Below, piece by piece: positions 52,957 to 63,057 of a stretch of DNA of 64,000 bases (its first letter is position 1; the number at the start of each line of letters is the position of its first letter). A program made the translations under genes and the position numbers. This stretch comes from Leptoclinus maculatus (taxonomy: Eukaryota; Chordata; Actinopteri; Perciformes; Stichaeidae), in NCBI GenBank assembly GCA_032191485.1, contig JAVDOI010000043.1:1-64000 (forward strand), written 5' to 3'. The notes beneath the pieces are model-generated. The model saw nothing but the letters and a program-made list of their open reading frames with translations. It ran no database searches and was not told where the DNA came from.

Positions 52957-55141
52957 CACTGAAAAAAAGTAATTTTTACTCAGGAATTCTCAAGTTAAGT
53001 TTACTTACTAGTAAGAATTGTTTTTTATCCAAAATATTCAAGTAACTTTTACTTGCAAATTTCTTCCTTAGACATGAAATGTACTTCGCCTTCGATAGTA
53101 ATCTTTACTCAGGATACCTTTGCATCCAATTACAAAACCCCAGTAAAAATCAATTAGGTGTTTCATGTATATTTAACTAGCTTTTCTTTACTTTTTCTAT
53201 TGAGAAATATTAAGTAATATTTACACAATATATCTTTTATCTACTACTACTCTACACAACTATTCAAATATGAATGTTGCATTTTTTAAACTGGGCTACT
53301 GTTATTTAATAAAATTGTCTTAACATAAGGCTTCTACAAAACATGAAACATCTTTTAAACTAAACCACCGTTACTTGTTAACTGGTGACGTTGCCAGAGA
53401 AAACATTTCTAAATCAGTGCTGCCAATAAGAAATGTAAGAACACAAACGCTTAGTCATTTAACAAACACTTTTAATTTGAAACGATGGGTATTGCTGTAC
53501 AACACTTAGATACACATAGATGAAGCCCATGAGCAGAAGAGAAGCCTTGGCCACACTTTGACAGTCATCAAGAACCTCTTTCCCCTCGATGACGACCAAC
53601 ACATTGTCAGGAGTGAAGCCTTTCTGTGGATGACAAGGATCTTCATGACATGTTGAGCATCGTCCTCTTCAATGACATCTTTGAAATTAAAATTGACTAA
53701 TGTTCATTTTTAAGTCTTCAAGTCTGATGTGTTCTCAAAAAAGGACAATAGTGGGGGAAACTAACAAAAATATTGAATGTGTTCAAATGCGTCATTATGT
53801 ATCTATTCTCAGTGTATATGAGCCCAACATCATTTGATCTAATATTAATATATGATATCTAAACTTTACCAGGCTGGGTGAATCCAGCATGGGTCTTGGT
53901 TCCTGCAACTCCGCCCTTTGTCCCAGGTATCTCCAGAAAGTTGGTAGTTTTGATAAAAAGGTTCGCTCCAGATGAACTGTGGTTATTGTTCTGAACTCCT
54001 CATTGATCTGAAACAAAAGACAATAAAAAAAAACAACATGATCAAGATGAGGTACCTTGCTAAAACAATGAATACAGTAGTCCTCCCAGTATAATGTACT
54101 ATTGAGCAGCAACACAAACTACAGCCTTCAAAATGGATCAGGGTGTTTTTATAAGACTTCAAATGTATATGTCAAGTTAAACTATAACAGTACTAAGTTG
54201 ATTTTACCTTGTTGATGTCAACCTGCTGAGAGTCAACGTCCTTCAATATCCTGTGAAATATATAGAGAAATGATGTTAAAACATGAACACACAACATTAA
54301 ATCTGAATTTGGCTTAAATCTTCATATTGATAGCATGTTTTATCCTGCACTCGAGGATGTCCGAGAGAAAGCGCGCTGTGTGCATGAGTCAGCACAGCAC
54401 AGCACCTGTGTGGCAGAAGTGGGCTTCACTTAACCGAAGTAATCCCCCCCCCCCCCCCCCCCACGTCGACGGAGCGCAGCCGGTCGAGCACCGTGTCCCC
54501 AGGTCAACAACTTTTCAAAATCGTGACCAAAGCCACCAATAACAACCACAAAATGTAGCGCTGTGAGCCACGTCTGTAATGCTGCCCCAAGCTAGCTAGC
54601 ATGATAGCCTAACTAGCTAGCACGCTAAACTGAGCAGTTCGTTACTCTTCAGTATTCACAACTCAAACACAGACTTGACCGAAGGCTCAACAGCAACGTA
54701 GAACATTAATTAAACATATAACCTACCCCAATGGCTCCCGTCCACGAAGTTCCTCTCCTCAGGTGAAGCTCTTCCGTCCTTGTTCAGGTTCTGATGTTTC
54801 GTTGTTTCGCTGAAGAAAAAAGCGCTAAATCTCCTCTGACGTCACCCCTGAGTACGCGCTATAGGTTGCCAGGTTTCACTCGTATTACCCGAGTACAACT
54901 TACTTTGTTGTGTCAGGTAGTGCATTCAATACAGTAGTTTAGTAGATATTAGATATTACTTGGTGTGAATGATTAAAATGTACTTATAAAACTGAGGATA
55001 CATAATTACAAACAAACACCAAGTAACACATTAAATAAAAGGTGATATTTTAGTAAAAGCACTGAAATGATAATTTCTTGTAAAATTTACAAAAATAATC
55101 GAGGTAATAATTACAGGGCCAAAAAGTCATTTTTTTCAGTG
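52957..55141. mobile_element. Putative DNA transposon nested in the Polinton, carrying gene exons
   Basis: The segment starts CACTGAAAAAAA and ends with its exact inverse TTTTTTTCAGTG, a 12-bp inverted repeat, and interrupts the Polinton between its polymerase remnant and right end. Both junctions show TG outside, compatible with a 2-bp target duplication but too short to prove it. CACTG ends suggest the EnSpm/CACTA superfamily; this is tentative. No transposase is seen. Its interior holds minus-strand spliced-looking exons (listed separately) and a poly-C run at 54,444-54,462. Confidence 0.5.
53500..54250 (-). pseudogene. Spliced gene fragment of SAMD3-like type inside the nested element
   Basis: Minus-strand exons with proper borders are visible: 54,250-54,208 (acceptor CACAG, donor AAG|GTAAAA), 54,007-53,870 (acceptor TTTCAG, donor CTG|GTAAAG; 46 codons starting INEEFRTITTVHLERTFLSK), and a terminal exon around 53,690-53,500 containing VLVVIEGKEVLDDCQSVAKA. 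The last exon needs a frameshift near 53,630 to join its two halves, so the copy is broken. The combination resembles, from memory, C-terminal regions of multi-copy fish proteins annotated as sterile-alpha-motif domain 3-like; the SAM domain itself is not seen. The introns are kept, so this is a genomic capture rather than a retrocopy. Confidence 0.5.
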
Positions 55142-55177
55142 TGCAAATTCGGGGAAAAAATAAAAAAGCTGCACTGT

Positions 55178-55257
55178 GCATTATGCAAATTTCCCCACGA
55201 GCACGCGCAAACTTATTCAGTAAACGTGACGCGCCTTGGTGCCACCCATATACTACT
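55178..55257 (-). repeat. Right terminal inverted repeat of the Polinton derivative
   Basis: Inverted partner of 50,978-51,057, followed directly by CTTGTC at 55,258-55,263. It contains an octamer ATGCAAAT (55,183-55,190) not preserved in the left copy. Confidence 0.9.
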
Positions 55258-56199
55258 CTTGTCATGCAGGTTCCCAGCTCAGGGGCCTGGACAGCTACGA
55301 CCGGTCCCTTTTATGAAAAGCAGTGGGTGAATAGGATTTGTCAGAGTATGGATTGGTAAGAAAGAAAAGTCTATACAACAGATTACTAGTTTAAAAAATA
55401 AATATGTTTAGGTTTCACACATGAACCTCGGAGATACTAATTCAAATAAGTAAATCTGAAAATGATGTTTTGTGTCATTCGGCATTCGTTAAAAACACAA
55501 GAAAATGTGCATTTTTTTCTTGACGAGATGTATTTAGGTAGTTGAATAGTAAGTTCTGTAATCGTAACTGTCCTAATGTTAAAAAATCGCTTGCTCTCTG
55601 GTTTGTGTGCTTTGAAACAATTCTGTTCTGAAGCAACACCTTCACATCATCATATGGCCTAATATCATTGTAAAATACTAGTTTGGCTCCATCTGCATAA
55701 ACTTGCATTTATTTATTTTTATGTACAAATAATGATGTTGCTCATACAAAGACCACAGTCTTATTTAATTCACGCATCAGATTCGAGCATTGAACGTGTT
55801 CAGTCAAGACTGCAGTGGGTGCAGTCACTGTGTTTTAAAAAGGACAAAAAGTGCCTGGAGAAATGAAATGGGAGTGGCAGTAAATAATGAACGCTGAGCC
55901 TCGTCGTTGCGACATACCTGTGTTTCCAGTTCAAGCGTGTTTCCTTAGCACGTTACATTACCTGTCATCGATGTGAGGCAACAAATCAGGTATAGAAAGC
56001 TGTCAGTAAGTCGGATTACCGATTCTTTGTCATCGCTGAGCATATTGAGAGTATATCCGAGGATGTAAAGAGCAAGAAAAACAACAGCTTACTTCAAAGC
56101 GCCCACACGGTCACTACAAACAGGTACGTAAAGAGTAGGTGAATGCACTATTTTGGCTCGGTTTAGTATGATTGGGAAAAGTTGCATGCAGGTTCAGTA

Positions 56200-56405
56200 G
56201 TTTTATATATATAAATATATATATAGTTACATACCTATATATATATTATTTTATTTATTTCCTTGTTTATTTTGATTGTATCAACTGACTCACTGAGCTT
56301 CCTGTTGTTATTATTGCCTTGCTCTTGCTGCTTTGTCTGTCAAAGCACTTTGTAAATTGTTTATAAAGGTGCTATATAAATAAAGTTATTATTATTATTA
56401 TTATC
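56200..56405 (+). mobile_element. 3' end of a SINE/LINE-type retroposon with (ATT)n tail
   Basis: The segment AAAGCACTTTGTAAATTG...GTGCTATATAAATAAAG followed by an ATT-trinucleotide tail (56,387-56,405) is the familiar 3' terminus of a teleost retroposon. Only the 3' part is recognisable; upstream (56.2-56.28 kb) is AT-rich. Confidence 0.6.
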
Positions 56406-56465
56406 ATTGTGTTTAGAGTGTGTTTAAGTGAAATGTTGAGCTATTTTGATGGAAACATCCAGTGC

Positions 56466-56574
56466 CTTGTGTGTATGTGTGCGTGTGTGTTTGTGTGCGT
56501 GTGTGTGTGTGTATGTGTGCGTGTGTGTGTGTTTGTGTGCGTGTGTGTGTGTGTATGTGTGCGCGCATGTGTAG
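56466..56574. repeat. Compound (TG)n/(CGTGTG)n microsatellite
   Basis: About 108 bases of TG with regular CG and TA replacements giving a higher-order pattern; alternating purine-pyrimidine throughout, hence Z-DNA-prone. A second, shorter TG block and a 29-base poly-G run follow at 56,672-56,714. Confidence 0.95.
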
Positions 56575-56670
56575 GCTTCTGGAATGCTGGACAACAAGTG
56601 CGCGCAGTCCTGACAGACAGCTGCACCGCGGTGGCGTTTTTAACATGCCAGACCAGCACCAGAGGGTTTC

Positions 56671-56685
<15 letters not shown>

Positions 56686-56714
<29 letters not shown>
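56686..56714. repeat. Poly-G run (29)
   Basis: Longest homopolymer G tract in the window. Others of 17-26 bases: 992-1,010, 1,401-1,423, 3,028-3,050, 6,365-6,382, 41,668-41,686 (C), 43,297-43,322, 49,980-50,005 (C), 54,444-54,462 (C). Confidence 0.9.
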
Positions 56715-56715
<1 letters not shown>

Positions 56716-56984
56716 TTGGTCTAAAAGGTAACAAAATAGAAAAACGGAATCAACCCTTTAAATACAATACAATTTGCACTTTATTCCGCTTCAACTTTTC
56801 AAACCCTCCAGGCCGCTGGGCCTCTGCCATATGAGTCACATGCGGCAGTTGAAGAAGCCACTCAGCCTGTTCAACACGATCAATGAAAAACAATTAGGCA
56901 CTGCTCTCTCTCATGTGCAAATATCTCTCACACTTCCTCAAACGCGTCTTCATCCGGACCACCTACTTGTATGATGTTATTTCT

Positions 56985-57765
56985 ACAAACAGGACATAAA
57001 GAAATACATATATCATACATTTATTTCTACATTTCTGTTCACCTACATTTATTAATTTATTAATTTATGTGTCTGTATGCTAAAGCAGGATTAGTCACAG
57101 GAGTGTGATCACTTCTGGTCTACTACTGCTGCTTTACACAGTAAAGGTGAAGTTGGCGAGCCCAGTGTTGCCAAATTGACGACTTTCTCGTTAAATCTGG
57201 CGACTTTCCAAATCCTCTTGGCAGCTTTTTTTTGTCAAAAGCGACTAGCGACAAATCTAGCAACTTTTTCTGGTGTTATTGAAGACTTTTCTGGTGTTTT
57301 GACTCTGACGTGAAAGCACATATCGTTCTCCAGTTACTGTCCTCAACGAGCAGCGGATGCTGCCGTGAGCCCCTCCGCCGTGCTCACAGTAGCCTCGTGC
57401 AGCAGTCCAGCTGCAGACTGTGGAAGCCATTAGTGCTGCTAACTAGTGTTTTGACATCGTCTACAGCAGCGGTTCCCAAACGTTTTAGGCCACGCACCCC
57501 CTTCTACATCCCGACCGGGGTCACGAACCCCCAATCCCCCACAGGTGCGCGCACCCCACTTTGGGAATCCCTGGTCTACAGGGATGATTAGCAAGGAATC
57601 GGTTGCTTCTGTTTTGCTCCCCTACTTGACCAATCCTGCTTAAGAATGAGGTTCGGACCGCCTACCTCATTAACATGCAGACACAGAAATACAGAAATCA
57701 ATAAATGAAGGAATACAGAAATGTAGAAAGAGATTTATTTATGTATGTCCTGTTTAGGTATCAAC
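56985..57765. mobile_element. Inverted-repeat interspersed element interrupted by the hAT MITE
   Basis: Arms at about 56,990-57,105 and 57,600-57,760 are inverted copies: both carry AAACAGGACATA, TTTCTACATTTCTGT, TGTGTCTG.ATG and GCAGGATT[A/G]GTCA in the same order when one is reverse-complemented. The interior (57,165-57,300) repeats GCGACTTT/TAGCGAC-type words (for example TCTGGCGACTTTCC) that I recognise as a common teleost repeat. Exact ends and superfamily are unresolved. Confidence 0.6.
57467..57573. mobile_element. 107-bp hAT MITE with perfect 8-bp target duplication
   Basis: Starts CAGCGGTTCCCAAACG and ends TTTGGGAATCCCTG, an inverted repeat of about 14 bases, bounded by identical GTCTACAG at 57,459-57,466 and 57,574-57,581. 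Length, ends and duplication fit a miniature hAT element. The perfect duplication suggests recent insertion. Confidence 0.92.
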
Positions 57766-57955
57766 TTATATTTATTCATTTCAGCATTTATTTATTTCTG
57801 TATTTATTTCAGCATTTATTTATTAATTTCAGCATTTAAAATATTCTTTTATTTATTAATTTCTGTATTTATACATTTATTTATGCATTTATCTATTTAT
57901 TCCTGTATTTATTTATACATTTATTAATGCATTTATTTATTAATTTATTTATACT
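57740..57955. repeat. ATTT-rich degenerate tandem repeat
   Basis: Irregular array of TTTATTTATTTCTGTATTTATT- and TTCAGCATTTATT-like units, about 215 bp, at the right end of the inverted-repeat element and directly before the klf5 promoter. No coding meaning. Confidence 0.8.
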
Positions 57956-57989
57956 TAAGGTATTTTTCGTCCTCCACAGCGTTCATCAT

Positions 57990-58219
57990 ACTACGACTGA
58001 TCCTGTTTATTTTGTACACGTTCGGCCCCGCCCCTGCAGATGCGCCGATATCACGCAGTTGCGTAATTTGACGAAGGCAGCGCAAAAACAAAATAGGGGA
58101 GAATGAACGTTTGACAGCCGGCTCTTTTGCTCGCGCGGATCGTGTCGAAACAATACAAAGAAAACACATATGGTCGATTTATTTGCGAGTGAGATTTCGG
58201 ATAGCACCGCCGCTTTCTA
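57990..58219 (+). promoter_or_regulatory. klf5: klf5 promoter and 5' UTR region
   Basis: GC-rich, CpG-containing sequence immediately 5' of the klf5 start. It includes a GC box (GGCCCCGCCCC, about 58,024-58,034) that SP/KLF factors bind, so self-regulation is possible. There is no TATA box. The CpG-rich character continues through exon 1. The extent is approximate and the transcription start is not determined. Confidence 0.55.
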
Positions 58220-60733
58220 ATGGCCGCCGCCGTGAGGAGTCACGTTTGGGTCGCTCCGGGGCAGGACGCGCAGTTTCTCCACAGCAGCGTCGCGCCGCTG
58301 CCAGCCGACGGCGTGAGAGGCGAAGATTCCGGGCAAGGGGTCTGTCGCACGAGGGATGTCGTCCCGGGAACTTCCTCTTTCCACGATTATAATCTGGTAG
58401 GGGCATCTTTTTGCATTGTTACTTCTGCATCTGCTCAACACCGAGCGTCACAATGTTTGCTGATGCCCGGATGATTTTGACGCAGAAAGACTTGTTTCAC
58501 GCAAACATGCGAGGCTGTAATATCGGAGGCAGGCCCGCGCGTTTGTGCACATAATGTCCACATCTAGCGTCCCAGCACGTGACTGCAAATTGTATTTTAT
58601 TTCTTTCTTTATTGATGATATTTGGCATGCACCGACTGGGTTGTGATCACAAGCGGGACAGGCAACGCTGCACACCGCTCCTGAAACTTGCGAGGGAGGA
58701 GATGCTGCTCACAGCGCTGCAGAGAGCAGCTGGATGGGCTAATTTCAGCCGCGTTTTTTCTTCTTCTTCCAAACAGCTCATGGCTGGATCGTTTCAGAAG
58801 GGCGTCTGCTCCTCTGCTAGTTAAAAAAAAGGGAGGGGTTGCGTCTTTTGATGTGGCAGCGCGTGCGTGTGTGTGTGTACACACAAGTGCAGGCCCCTGA
58901 ATGCATCCCCACATGGATTCACACCAGTTCGGTTTAGTTGTTTGTAAGTCTACCAGCGGGTAGTTCTGGTTCTGTTTTTTTTGGGGCAATTTTTTATTTT
59001 AATTTGAGAAGAACACTTGAAGACAGATGAGGCGTTCAGGGCCCAGTGTTAAAGGAAACTTGTGCATTGCTAACACACGTGACACCCTCAATCAAACAGA
59101 TAACAGTTTTGTGGGTTAACACAACTTTACAAATGTCCTGCTCTTGTTTTTCAGTTTAAATCAGAGATGGACAGCTACCTGTCCCCGCACCAGCAGTACG
59201 CAGCCAACTCCAAAACGCTGTGCAGGGACACGGGGACCCTTACCGCGCCGGAGCCGCCTTTCACCGAGGGCGTTGCCCCCCCGTACAGCGCCAACATGAG
59301 CCTGCTCCTTCCCGACGTCACGTACCTGCACCCGGGTCTCTGCAGGCCCGTGAGACAGATCAAAGTGGAGCCGTCACACCCTCTGATGCAGCCCAGCTGT
59401 CAGGGCGACAGAGCGCCGCCGCCGCCACCGCCAGTCCCAGAGTACCCGGGTGGTTTCGGTGCAGCCGACGCAGCCAACGGTAGATTTTTTATCAAACGGG
59501 AAGTGACAGATTTCCAGGATGTGCCCCTATTTCAGCTTCTGAACTCTGACTTGGAGCAGCTCGTTCATGGGTCCCAGCTGAGGTCCGTCCCCGGGGCCCC
59601 TTTGAGTCTTCCAAATGGCCATGCGGTCCCCGCGCAGAGTTCCGCCAAACCCACAAGCAGCCCTCAGCGTGAGTGTTTGCCATTTAACCCGCACCCGGGC
59701 CATCAGCGGAGACGGACCTATCTGCCGCCCTCCCCGCCAAACTCGGACCCCCCGAGTCCAGGAGGGGGCAAGGAGCCCCTTCACAATCTGTCCCCACCTC
59801 CCTCTTACGAAGCCAGCGTCGCCTCCAAAGTAACTTTTCAGGCCCGTCGTAATCCCGCCGATCCAGGACCTGGCGCAGCTCCAATCCAAAACCCAGACCA
59901 GAGTTCCAGCATCGGATCAGTCCAGAGCCCCGGTCCCGAGCCAGTCCATCGCTCAAGCCTGACGCCCAGCCCGCTGTCCCCGGTGTTGGCCCAGGCGGCT
60001 TCCGCCAAGTACAACAGAAGGAATAATCCGGATCTGGAGAGAAGGCGGATTCACCACTGTGATGTTCCAGGTGAGATGTTTGGGTTGAATTTACAACACT
60101 AAAACTCAAATTCAAGTAGCAGCACAGTACACCGATCTCTCTTTTTTTTTTTCTTCCTTTTTAGGATGCAAGAAAGTATACACCAAGTCTTCTCATCTGA
60201 AAGCCCATCTGCGGACCCACACAGGTAAAATGTTCGGAGTTGCACTTCTTATTTTGGGGGTGAAAGCAGCGTTGTTGCCGGGCAGAAAGATCTGCTCTTG
60301 GCATGCGGACGCATACTGTGTGCTGACAGACCTGGCCCACATCTCACCGCTGGCCCGCTGTGATTAATGACTCACGCGGATGAAAAAAAGTATCAAAACT
60401 CATTTGTCTGTCGTCCGACACATCTGCGAGTGTTCCGTACTTTTTAAGTGATGTTATTTATTAAGGGAAGCATATATAAATATGATGTTGGTCATCTGCC
60501 GTGGCTTCATTTTGCTTCTCTTTTTCTTTTCTTTTTTTCCACCGTCTGCTGAAGGAGAGAAACCGTACCAGTGCTCCTGGGAGGGATGCGAGTGGCGCTT
60601 CGCCCGCTCCGACGAGCTGACTCGCCACTTCAGGAAACACACCGGGGTGAAGCCTTTCCAGTGCACCGCGTGCAGCCGCTGCTTCTCCCGCTCCGATCAC
60701 CTGGCCCTACACATGAAGAGACACCAGAGCTAG
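58220..60733 (+). CDS. klf5: Krueppel-like factor 5, complete coding region in four exons
   Basis: KLF5 is a nuclear zinc-finger transcription factor that binds GC/CACCC boxes and controls epithelial proliferation. Exons: 58,220-58,396; 59,155-60,070; 60,165-60,224; 60,555-60,733, all with GT/AG borders, phases 0, 1 and 1, giving 443 residues (human about 457). The start is the first ATG after an in-frame TAG at 58,202. Exon 2 opens FKSEMDSYLSPH, the counterpart of the CEMEKYL region of human KLF5. Visible motifs: two sumoylation-type sites, IKVE (128-131) and IKRE (172-175); a Ser/Pro phosphodegron-like stretch YLPPSPPNSDPPSP (248-261); and a WW-ligand PPPSY (273-277). Three C2H2 fingers occupy about 361-383, 391-413 and 421-441, with the KLF linkers TGEKPY and TGVKPF. 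Exon 1 (59 residues) is poorly conserved and supported by start, frame and donor rather than similarity. Teleosts carry two klf5 copies; I cannot say which this is. Confidence 0.95.
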
Positions 60734-62086
60734 AAACCTGCTCCAGCAAAAGATTTTCTTTCTTTTTTTTATATATTTCTCAAGATTAGGCATATCAGAA
60801 ATCAAACAAATTCAAAACTGGATTAATTCACTCACTCCCCCAGTGGGGAGACATTGGTAGCAGTGCTGGCCCGCACGTAATTGTTTCCTTTATTGTAAAA
60901 AAAAAAAACGTTACCGTCGCCTTATTTTATTTCCACGCGTCCGCCCCCAATATCAGTGATGTCAGTGACAAAAATCATTAGCCAGATGTAACAACGAAAT
61001 TATATTCATGCACTGCAAAGTACGCGGACAACTTCAAATGTCAGCGTTTTATTTTTCACGTTTTATCACAATACAGATCATATCAACACGGCGTCAACTA
61101 TTTAATTCACGTAAAAATAGCAAACTACAATTCTGTAAGTGCCGATGTAGGATCACGGGAAGGTCCAGAGAACATGTTGTTTTAGTCAGCGAGGTCAAAG
61201 GGTAGATTGTGTGTTGTATGTGTGTAATATAGGAAGTAACAGCAGTCGTGTGTGCATTATTTAAAGACACGGTAGTGGGAGGAGCCGTGCGGCGAGCGAC
61301 TTCAACGCTGCCGGGTTTATAGGTTACTTTTGCCACCGAGGATCCTCGGAACAAAATCTACATTTCCTCATAACGCTGAAATGGAAGGAAGATAATGGGT
61401 GTGAGATGTTGGCTCCTATTCGTGTTGGACAGCGTTCTGAATGTTCTGTATCTATGCTCCCACTACATTGCAACGTAGATACCGTCGCAACAGAAAGTGT
61501 TAAATATCTTTCAGGCGGGCGCGGAGTTGAATAATAAATGGTGCGTTTTGGGTTTCAGGACTTTCAATAGTACGCTGCGTGTTTTTATTTAATTGTCGAA
61601 GAGGTTTTTTTTTGACGGGTCTTGTTTCGTCCCATGTTGACTTCAGCCATGTTGGACTCTGAAGGTGGTGGAGGAGCAGCTCTGAGCGCAGCGTGACATG
61701 CCAGCAGCAGCTGTCACGATGGACACATTCGGTCTCGCTCGCCTCGACTTTAACTCTGCTTCATAACAGGATTATCATATTACTGATGGTTTGTCTTCAA
61801 AGCGATGTCTACTGAGCACCTGCCAGTCTGAACATCTGTGTTTAGCGTTTGGTTTCTTTGACTGCGACCCACGTATCCAAAACAACCTTTTAAGTGCCTT
61901 TAACTGATTGTTTCTTTCTTTTTTGAGGGGGGGGGGACGTTGGGACACTGTTCTTTTATCAGGTACTCTGCTTAAACGAGTGTGTGTGTTGGCTGCCCCT
62001 CCATATTATCCACACATAGCAATCTCTATTTATGACCAACTTTCTTTAAAATTTGATTCAGGTCGAACTAAATCTCTATAATTTGT

Positions 62087-62119
62087 TAAGGTGTGTGTGT
62101 ATGTGTGTGTATATATGTA

Positions 62120-62164
<45 letters not shown>

Positions 62165-62222
62165 ATATATATATATATGTATATATGTATATATATATAT
62201 ATATACAGATATACAGATATAC

Positions 62223-62260
<38 letters not shown>

Positions 62261-62277
62261 GTATATGTATGTATATG

Positions 62278-62350
<73 letters not shown>
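62087..62350. repeat. klf5: (TA)n/(TATG)n tract in the klf5 3' UTR
   Basis: About 260 bases of TA with TG and CAGA interruptions, ending in some 35 pure TA units. It lies between the klf5 stop codon and the first polyadenylation signal, so it is probably transcribed. Confidence 0.95.
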
Positions 62351-62353
<3 letters not shown>

Positions 62354-62682
62354 ATCTGCTGTTTAAGGATACAATCCATTGATTGTCTTCGGGTGTATAA
62401 AGATTTTCAACTCTTTTTTTTTTAATAGCAGGGACTGTTTAATATTATTAGTATTATTAATATTTTTGCAAAGGCTAAGAAGGATAGCATTTTAGAATAT
62501 TGTTCCAGTCTACACTTTCTCCAGCTCAGCGGGAGTATGTGCCAGAGAATGGTTGCAATACTTTTTAAAATAGATATGTACATGTATTTTGGCATGAAGG
62601 TTACCGTTGTGTCCTAGCTTCATGAGATCTCGCGTAAATTGAGCAAAATGTGCTACGAAGCCAATGCGACCCTTACAGTACA

Positions 62683-62688
62683 AATAAA
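62683..62688 (+). terminator. klf5: Candidate klf5 polyadenylation signal (AATAAA)
   Basis: Canonical AATAAA about 1.95 kb after the stop codon, followed within 10-40 bases by a T/G-rich stretch (TTTTGTGTTG), the usual downstream element. Confidence 0.55.
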
Positions 62689-63051
62689 AGTTTTGTGTTG
62701 AATATTGCTTTTTAATGTCTGTTTTAAAACAAATGTATTGTTCAACATTATTACTGTGTTCCCATATTACATTTGCTGACTTTTAGATTGTAAGAGACTC
62801 CAGTAATGTTTCTCTTCAGGTGTTTTTGAACATTTTATTATATCCATCCATACACAACAGCGTATAGGTTAAAGGTCAACCTTTAGGGCACCGATGTGGA
62901 TTAGTTATCAGTAAGGAGATGGAAAATAGATTTGGCATTGTTTGTCATTTTTTCTAAACAGTTTTTGCATTTTGTATGAAAATAGCATGGATGTATGAAT
63001 TATGCAATATTTTTTAAAGTTAGTTAAAAGCTACAAGTTGTAAATAGATTC

Positions 63052-63057
63052 ATTAAA
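63052..63057 (+). terminator. klf5: Alternative polyadenylation signal (ATTAAA)
   Basis: Common variant signal downstream of the AATAAA, in AT-rich sequence (GTAAATAGATTCATTAAAG) of typical 3' UTR appearance. It may mark a distal end of the klf5 transcript. Confidence 0.4.

Larger units (their letters stand above)
50978..55257. mobile_element. Polinton/Maverick-derived element, internally deleted
   Basis: A 4,280-bp insertion bounded by terminal inverted repeats and a perfect 6-bp target duplication, CTTGTC, at 50,972-50,977 and 55,258-55,263. The ends begin AGTAGTATA and stay about 93% alike over the first 80 bases, sharing GGTGGCACCAAGGCGCGT and CGTGCTCGTGGGGAAATT; weaker matching continues to about 100 bases. 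Six-bp duplications and protein-primed polymerase genes are hallmarks of Polintons (Mavericks), which are normally 15-20 kb with an integrase, protease, packaging ATPase and capsid genes; none of those is visible here. Inside are broken polymerase fragments (51.0-52.7 kb) and a separate segment (52,957-55,141) that looks like a nested insertion. It is therefore a non-autonomous relic that moved, or was reduced, with only part of one gene. Confidence 0.88.
14891..57989. other. dach1-klf5 intergenic desert
   Basis: About 43 kb between the divergent dach1 and klf5 promoters contain no intact protein gene that I recognise. The content alternates AT-rich, homeodomain-core-rich blocks resembling conserved non-coding elements (for example 16.56-16.86, 20.0-20.9, 24.47-24.9, 29.2-29.7, 34.0-34.4, 40.6-41.1, 44.5-44.7, 46.0-46.3 and 49.1-49.5 kb) with simple repeats and transposon insertions listed separately. 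Stretches 14.9-16.5, 17.9-20.0, 22.8-24.4, 25.0-26.0, 30-33.9, 35-37.8 and 42-44 kb show nothing further that I can name. Confidence 0.75.
60734..62710 (+). other. klf5: klf5 3' UTR
   Basis: Sequence after the TAG stop (60,731-60,733) has no gene and several T-rich and AT-rich stretches, as expected for the long 3' UTR of KLF5. A TA-dinucleotide tract of about 260 bp (62,087-62,350) lies inside it. A consensus AATAAA at 62,683 followed by T/G-rich sequence gives a plausible end; an ATTAAA at 63,052 is a second candidate, which would extend the UTR to about 63.08 kb. The boundaries are inferred from signals only. Confidence 0.6.

Noticed and set aside
59527..60115. Minus-strand open frames across klf5 exon 2
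   Set aside because: Antisense shadows of the GC-rich klf5 exon.
62053..62425. Open frames of Tyr/Ile repeats
   Set aside because: Translation of the (TA)n tract inside the klf5 3' UTR.
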